Positions 57,000 through 64,000 of a stretch of DNA of 64,000 nucleotides are shown one piece after another. Within the stretch, counting starts at the first letter, position 1, and each line of letters opens with the position of its first letter. Below the pieces are notes generated by a model, which had not been told where the DNA came from, searched no databases, and saw only the letters and a list, made by a program, of their open reading frames with translations. Origin of the DNA: Gigantopelta aegis (Eukaryota; Mollusca; Gastropoda; Neomphalida; Peltospiridae); the NCBI RefSeq assembly GCF_016097555.1, contig NC_054706.1, forward strand, positions 72,184,380 through 72,248,379, in the 5' to 3' direction. The translations under genes and the position numbers were made by a program.

Positions 57000-59150
57000 T
57001 CCAATCTTTTATATTCATTATAAAAGTGAACTCGAAATATTACAAAGATTCAGTTTTTAAAAACATATTTTACCGGTTTTCTGTGTCACAAGTCTATAGC
57101 ATATATATACTAGTACATTGTATTTTTTTTAAATTTATTATTACTCAAGACAAGCTAACACATCCTAGGAATGATTAAGTCATTCTGTCAAATGGGGTCA
57201 CATCTGTATGATTTGCAGTGTTTTATGATGTATTTTGGCATAATCAGTGTCTGTGTTATGCGCAGAAGGTGATTTGAAATAGTCTTTCTACTTCAATGTG
57301 TGCTATTGATTTTGGGTTATCATAAATGATGAATAAATCTATTTCCATGTACCATATTGTGTTCATTGTTGTATATGTCCAATGGTGTTAGTTTTCTTTA
57401 CCTGGAAACTTTTTTTTTTTAATCTGCTGCTCATAACGGTGTCTATTTTACAGTGTCACTTCTAAACTTTAAGTTTATACACAATTTGGGGTTTTTGGTG
57501 TCTTCACATAGTCTTCCACTTATTCATGTTTGTTTTTGGGTTTAATTGTGAAATGACCTTATTTATTGTCAGTTACTATGCATCACAAGACACCATGTTA
57601 TGAGCAGAAGATATGCATGTCTTGCTATGAAATGCTCCGTCAAGAGCAAAATTCTTATGTTCTTGATCTGCAAGTTATAAATCTACATAGTTTAGATATC
57701 AGTCAGTAAATTAGTGTCATTTCACATGATTTGTGCAAAGTTTAATATTTGACCTAGGTGTAACAGTTTCTGTACCCATGATCTGAGCTGTACTCATACC
57801 CAAAGTTGCTGGCTTACAATTGCTGTAGGTGGGCTTAAAATTACTGTAGGTGTCCATTTTGTCTATGGCTAATCATTTTTCAAAATTGATGCAGATAACA
57901 AATTCTTAATTTCAAGCTCTTCGATCATAAGGCCAGAAAGATACAAGGGTTCATCCGTTTACTGTCTAATATGGAATAAATGAACAGCTCTGTATTTTTT
58001 TTACCAGTTAATGTATGGCTCAAAGGTAATAAATTGAGATTTAAATTGCTTCTGGTCAGTGGCACCACAAATGGCATTTTTGTGTCATTGGATAAAAATT
58101 ACTGCCTTCAGGAAAGCTTCTCAATGACAGCAAAATGTATACACCTGGTGTATGATATCTGTTGGTATTTAACAATATATACAGTACAATGACATGTTCT
58201 TTTTTGTGATTGGTTATCAACTAAATTATAAATTTGTACCCGATGTTAAAGAATGAAAAACAGGTACATGCACAACACCTGCAGTTAAGAAAATTACCAC
58301 AGCAAAAAAAAAATGCTGCACGGAAAAATAATGTCCACAGCATTTTCCACTAGGGATGAGACGATTATTTGATGTTACCGAAAACCACGATTTTAGACCC
58401 ACGGTTCAGTGCACCGTTTCCCAATTCGCGAACTGCAGTTCATAATTCACACGAAACATGTTGTATACCCTCAGGATAATTTGGAATGTTTTCAAATTAT
58501 TTTGAAATCACTGGCATGATTCTGTAAGTAAGGTTTTGATTGGTGGACATGAGCTCCAACTGGCTGCTGTTAGATCCACATGTAATAGTGGAGCTAATTT
58601 TAATTAGATTGTTAATCAATGTGCTCTAGTGATGCCGTGAAACAAAAACAGTCAAATCCTGGGGCAAGTTTAGTCAACTGCTTGTCACTAACATCCACTA
58701 AACTGGTTTTTATTCTAACAGTAGCATGAACCAACAGGAACAATAACTCGTGACGGCATGAATTGCGTCTGCGCAAAAACTGGCTCCAGATTTGTCTCAT
58801 TTAATGGGTACAAACTCCGTCTTAAAGCTCTTTTCTGATAGGTTCTGACACAGGAAACATAGCCAATGAGAAAAGTTAATACATTAATCTGCTAGAACAT
58901 TCTATTTTCACTTAATTATGCACGCATTTGCCTAAAAATAATTCAGTGTGAAAAGTTTGCTTCAGGTAAAAATGTAGTTAGGAGAGGTGTTCTACATCGT
59001 GGTTTGGTAATATGAAAAACCATCCATACCTTTATTAGTGTAAATCAGAAAAAATACAGAAAATGGGCGTAAAATTGTTGATTTTGGAAGTTTAACAACC
59101 CAAAGTGACTATTTCCGAGCGCTCACGGAAATCAACGGAAATTTCCGATC
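57000..59150. other. AT-rich region with scattered GTTATGAGC motifs
   Basis: Motif copies occur near 57255, 57430 (inverted) and 57599. A SINE tail (TCAATGTGCTCTAGTGATGC) lies at 58615-58640. No gene recognised. Confidence 0.45.
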
Positions 59151-59157
59151 GAAATCC

Positions 59158-59168
59158 AAGATGGCGGC
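59158..59168 (+). promoter_or_regulatory. YY1-type motif AAGATGGCGGC in a local GC-rich patch
   Basis: The exact AAGATGGCGGC consensus follows paired TTTCCG/CGGAAA sites at 59111-59148. Such motifs mark housekeeping promoters. The following ATG opens only about 17 codons. It could equally be the end of a repeat family. It lies 6.4 kb upstream of the SAR1 ATG. Confidence 0.25.
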
Positions 59169-59597
59169 GCCCATTCCCGATCAGTATTTACAAACTTTTA
59201 AACGTATTCCTTGACAATGCAATCAATTCTACATGGATTATTACAAGTAATTTGGGGACATATAGCATATAAATTATAATCCAATACTTCGTATATATAG
59301 ACCTCTATTATTGAGTAGAAATTGTTGCAAATGTTGAAACATTTATTTTGTAACTTCCTCCTCATACCACTTCGCACCCTTTTCATACTATTTAAAAACC
59401 CATTCAGAATATTGTAATGTATGTTTTCCATGTCCATGTTGACAATGATACATCCACTCCGGCTCTACTCTATCGGCACCCGGACACGTCCAACAAACTT
59501 TACAAAGATTATTCCAAATCATAGTCCTACCAAGTCAGTTCAGTATTTTGTTTGGTGATTCCTGATGGTGTATTTTGTGAGATCTCTGACGGGATGC

Positions 59598-60080
59598 GGT
59601 GAACTTGTATGGAAACAAACTCGTATGAACGAAAAACTCGTATGGAAAACGAACTCGTATGGAAAAAATAACGGTGAACTCGTATGGGGATGTATGCAGA
59701 TATACTAACTTTGATATTTCTCTTAAATGTGTATTTTGACACTTGTTTTGTATACATGCTTCTTATTTATGTCCCCATCAGTCAACTATTGGCGTGTCAA
59801 CCGCAGTTTGTGCGTCAAAGGCAGTCACCTATAATTAAAACATGCATGTCATTAGACTTATTTCCTGCAACTGAAACCGTAAACAATGCATGCATGTTTT
59901 GCGTTTCTCACCAGCCCGAACTTAAAAACCACTAACCAATGCCATGGACGTTGGGCTAGCGGATTTGTCGAACTCTGCATAAAAACTACAAACAAGTTGC
60001 TATACAGTTATGGATATATCCGTTTGTTCACTGCATTTTCCCCCATACGAGTAAGTTTTCCATACGAGTTCACCGCAAGC
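59598..60080. mobile_element. MITE-like element with GCGGTGAACTCGTATGGAAA ends
   Basis: The left end GCGGTGAACTTGTATGGAAA is followed by several more CTCGTATGGAAA units. The right end is the complement, TTTTCCATACGAGTTCACCG C. About 480 bp lie between the ends, with no coding capacity. Confidence 0.65.
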
Positions 60081-60099
60081 CTATCTGTCTCTGGAGGAA

Positions 60100-62580
60100 A
60101 TATTTGATAGATTTTGATTGGTCTATCTATTTATTACTGGCTTCAGAGGTCCCACAAAAGACACCACATCACCAGCAAAAGTATTTCATGAAAACAAAAA
60201 ACTAAAAATAATTTTCAGACATTGGTGGATGAATATGAACATGACTATTCTCATTACTGACCCTAGTTGTGGACACGTTACTGTGCCAAAACTCCCGTAA
60301 TATCCATAGCAGACACAGTACAGGAGTTTTTGCGGAGTTACGTGCCCACAACTACATGTATACATACCAGTTCATTTTTCACATGCATTCTATAATCATA
60401 ATGCACTAACATGAACATGGAGGAACCAAAGATATAGACGTAAGTAGTCTGTTTCGCTGAAAATGGTGACTTTTTGCTTGCATATATCATTGTAAAACGA
60501 TACTTAAAACCATTTTAATTCTGCGTTATATTATTTGTTTCCATTTTCAATCAGATTAGAGGTCATATTACATGTAAAAAACAAAATAATCACCAGTTAT
60601 TTGGATGATTGCCATGTTACCTTCATTATATTCATTATACAGGTTTTTGGACAGAAAATGAAAAAAAATATTTAAAGGTCCGTCAACCGGCCGTATACAC
60701 AAATTAGTTAAAAATTAATTTTTCACTCTTTTTCATTAAAACAAAAAGCATTCATCTTCTAAAACCCATACTATGGAAAGTGTACCGCCCGTTCCCCCCA
60801 TTAGTTATCGATCTAAAGAGGGATTTTTTGATGGGGTATATATATCCCTAACCCTAACCCTAACTAATATCATCATGTTACAAAACGACCAAAAAAAAAA
60901 AGAAGGAAACATTAATAAACTATTATAAATGATGGGGGGAACGGGTGGAGCTCTTGCCTGAGTCTCGAGTTGTAGGTAAGAAGGATAGTAAGTTAAAATA
61001 GAAAATAAGCAATCTATTTTTCTTCCTCACATTACAAAAAAAACACCAAAAAAATGGAAACCACAGCCACGAGCGAAACGAAAATAGGGTCTCACCATAA
61101 TAACCGTCCTCGACGACGATACCTGTAGCGTATAAAAATTACATTTTTGAAATCAAAAGTAGGCGAACAAAAATACACTTACTTATTCAAGTAGATACCC
61201 TATTCAATGTAAATTTGATTCAAAATAATTCCATAAAACGTAAAAGAACGTTTTATTCTGTCTCAAAAATAATACGTGACACAAAATGGCTGAGAAGGAT
61301 GACGTATGTCCGCATTTTTAAAAACTATTTTTGATTGGATAATTCGGACAAGTTAGCGAATCAAAAATCGGATAACAAAAGTGACGGTATATTCTACAGC
61401 ATGGCTTCCGTGATCTGTCAGGTGCTGTTTGGTTTGTTTCTACTTCAATTTTAACAGCGTTTAAAAATTGTTGTGATATTTTCTTTAAAAATTTTGCTGA
61501 TTTTTTCCAATATTATTTTACTCACTTCATAATAATATGAACTAGGTAAAGCGTAAAAAGCAAAAACAATTTCTAATAAGAAATTAAGGTTGCAATGACA
61601 GTCACAATGTCAAAGTTGCAAGTGTTATATTTTTACAGTTTTTATTGTATCGTACCGTCATACAATTTCGATCGACATATGTTTTCGATACTTTGTTTGT
61701 AACTGCATGTATCGCGAGATTATGCGAGATATTACGTCACTATCAGCCTAAACATAAACAACGAAGTGTCTTTTACCTCACAATATTAAAAATGCTTCAA
61801 GTCAAGCTGCCAACTTTATGTTTTAATTATAATACCATAAATAGTGTGCATGTTATCAGTTTTTCGTAATGCAATATTTTGGTACTAATGAAATGCCTCA
61901 CATAGCGAAATCCAGGTATCACAAATCCTTGCAAAATTATCTTAGACTGCAACACTGACATCTGATCTGTCAAAGTTTGACGATATACCACGTGATCATT
62001 ACACTGAACAATAAAATTTATGGAAGGCTGGTTGGGTTACCTCTTATGTCATTCACAGCAAAGATCTTTTCGGTAATTTCTGGTGGGGGCATGTTTACAT
62101 GTGCATCTACATTTACATTTACTACAAATAAAGGTGGTTTGGTGGAATTAGATTTTTTGAAAATATATAGTTCTGTATCTCTGTACTTAAGGTGACAGTC
62201 TGAATTTAGGTGTCGTTGATACATATAACAAGAGGATTAGACATTAGACTATGACGAAAACATAATGTAAATATGTTTTAAGTGAACACTGTCTATTGGT
62301 CTGAAGATTATTCAATATTTTGTACAAGTTACAAACATTATATGATTTTATTTTCAAAAGAAGATTTTGATGTAAATTATTGCACAGAGTATAGACCGTT
62401 CACTGCCATAAAAAGGACAAAAATGGACAACCAATGAAACTACCGAAAACATATGATGTTTGTGAAAATATAGCAGAAACACCTGTATGACTTAGCAGCT
62501 AGTGTTTTTGGAGGAAAATTTGATGTTTGTGACGGTACATGCTCTTAATTTCTTTTCGCCTGTGGCGATATTAATTGTTT
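60100..62580. other. Right-hand region with no recognised gene
   Basis: AT-rich. Contains the inverted pair at 60783-60953 around a CCCTAA triplet and two short ATG-initiated peptides (61288 and 61402) that do not extend. No exon of a known family. Confidence 0.45.
60783..60953. repeat. Inverted repeat around telomere-like (CCCTAA)3
   Basis: ACCGCCCGTTCCCCCCATTA on the left and GATGGGGGGAACGGGTGG on the right are inverted copies. Between them, 60846-60864 reads three CCCTAA units. Confidence 0.7.
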
Positions 62581-62584
62581 TAGA

Positions 62585-64000
62585 AGGCCGTGTGCAGTTC
62601 CAAATGCATTTAGCCCAGATGGGCAATTTGTTACGTAATACCTTCACGTGACCGTGCATTCCAATATGCACTTAGTCCAGCTGTGGAGGCCATGTGGCCA
62701 GTAGTTACGTAATAACTCTGCGAGTGCGTTTTTTACAACCTTGAATTTCGCGACTGGCGACAGAATGTCTGGTCATCTAAGGAAAGATACCAACTCTGGG
62801 AGAGGTGGAAATATTAGATGATACGTGAGGTACCGCCTTGTACCTCCAGGCGATATTCGCTGTCTCTGAGAGTTTTGAATAAATAGCTAGGATTTTAGAG
62901 ATATCGGGGAGAAACATAGGAAGGCTCCAGGGGATCGCTGTCCGTCCGGACTGGTAAATAATTTTATTTCTGCTCTGTGTTTAACCTTGATGTGATTGAT
63001 GTGACCTTAAATATTTTAATACTGTATTTACCAATATTATTTAGACGGTGCTGCCGGTCATCTGACGCAGTAATCTGTAGGCACACTGTCCTAAATAATT
63101 ATAAAAAGCTTAACCAGTCATCCTAGAGGACCTAGGTAAACTGTAGGTTATTGTCTTTATTGTGATAGGTACCAGTATTAATTTTGTATTACAAGGTTAT
63201 TGAATCAGTAGTTAGGGTTAATTAAAAATTAACCGGTTAGGAATAGAGTTGTAATTCCTTTATTAGTTAAGTTCTCCTGGAAGCGTTTCTCAATTATCAC
63301 GCGTTATTGAACGAGTAGTAAGGGTTAATTAAACATTAACAAGTTAGGAATAGAGTTGTAATTCCTTTATTAATTAAGTTCTCCTGGAAGCGTTTCTCAA
63401 TTATCACATGTGTGGGTGTTGTGTCACGGTGAAGTGCATGATTAGCATATTGTGTAAACTAGACACCTAGAGATTAACTAATTAAGTGATTAGTTCTGGG
63501 TTGTTATTATTTGTTGTTGTTAATTAACTACTGCGGCAGTACATTTGTCAGTGTAGGTTAATACAGATTCCAAAGTGTATTGTGTTTTTGTTGTGTTTTC
63601 TAGTGAACTAAACGTGCTATAATAATATATACTTTATATAAGATCGTATTTCTGATCATACCTAGAGACGAGCCACAGCGGGTATAACTGCCTGTTACAG
63701 AGAGATCTAATAGATATACAGTTAGGAGAGATATTTGGATAATCGTGTTTCATCCAGTTACGGGTATTATAGAATCCCCGTGACAGTGTTCATGGGAAAT
63801 TATCACTGTTTTTCACAATAAACTAATGTGCCTTGAGAAAGGTAAAGTAGTATTGTATGTACGAAGTATTGTTTTTATTATATTTAAATTTTTTGCTTAT
63901 CGTATCGAAAACATATGACGCCAGGATACAATGTATGGCATTATCCGTACGTATGTCTGTCTGTTATCTAGTTTTTATCCAAGGCGTGTATAGTATACCA
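62585..64000. repeat. Repeat-like block at the window edge
   Basis: A roughly 65-bp phrase with GTTACGTAATA is duplicated at 62590-62712. A roughly 109-bp unit is tandemly duplicated at 63196-63410 (GGAATAGAGTTGTAATTCCT in both). The remainder looks like the non-coding part of a larger mobile element running off the window, but no end, primer site or ORF allows a family to be named. Confidence 0.5.
63196..63410 (+). repeat. ~109-bp tandem duplication
   Basis: AGTTCTCCTGGAAGCGTTTC TCAATTATCAC ends both copies. The copies differ by a few substitutions. Confidence 0.9.

Noticed and set aside
60846-60864. Chromosome-end telomere
   Set aside because: Only three CCCTAA units, flanked on both sides by ordinary sequence.
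61288-61425. Short ATG-initiated first exons at 61288 and 61402
   Set aside because: The first stops after about ten codons. The second reads MASVICQ before a GT, but no downstream exon on the + strand could be linked to it.
62585-64000. LTR of a retroelement
   Set aside because: The block looks repetitive, but no paired ends, primer-binding site, polypurine tract or element genes are visible within the window, so the family cannot be named.

Overview
The window is animal nuclear DNA, most likely from a mollusc and probably a gastropod. Introns are GT-AG, intergenic sequence is AT-rich, and several families of tRNA-derived SINEs of a type I associate with gastropod and bivalve genomes are scattered throughout. 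There is no bacterial-style gene packing. The species is inferred, not proven.

Two host genes can be read exon by exon, and they lie tail to tail. On the + strand, positions 520-33912 carry the last twelve coding exons (731 codons plus stop) of a receptor-type guanylyl cyclase of the Gyc76C kind. They encode the kinase homology domain, the dimerisation helix, the class III cyclase domain and a long C-terminal tail. The extracellular and transmembrane parts lie before the window. On the - strand, 52718 down to 43519 carries a complete 193-residue SAR1, the small GTPase that starts COPII coat assembly.

The most interesting point is in SAR1. Its P-loop exon is present twice, at 48294-48413 and 49258-49377. 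Both copies are 120 nt, have the same phase and intact splice sites, and are 28/39 identical in protein. This looks like a pair of alternative, possibly mutually exclusive, exons that change the sequence around the nucleotide-binding loop while keeping the GTP-binding residues.

The cyclase introns are full of tandem repeats. Three arrays are copies of the edges of real exons (exon 5 acceptor, exon 6 acceptor, exon 9 donor), and for exons 6 and 9 the extra copies have mostly lost the splice dinucleotide. Intron 8 holds about 46 copies of a 59-bp unit. Intron 9 holds about 5.3 kb of a G-rich 21-bp unit, plus a second small cluster; its stop-free frames produce long but spurious ORFs.

The 34-43 kb interval is the region between the two 3' ends. 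The 53-64 kb interval upstream of SAR1 has no gene I can prove. It holds a 201-bp satellite built on a recurring GTTATGAGC motif, several inverted-repeat elements, a decayed coding fragment and repeat-like sequence at the right edge.
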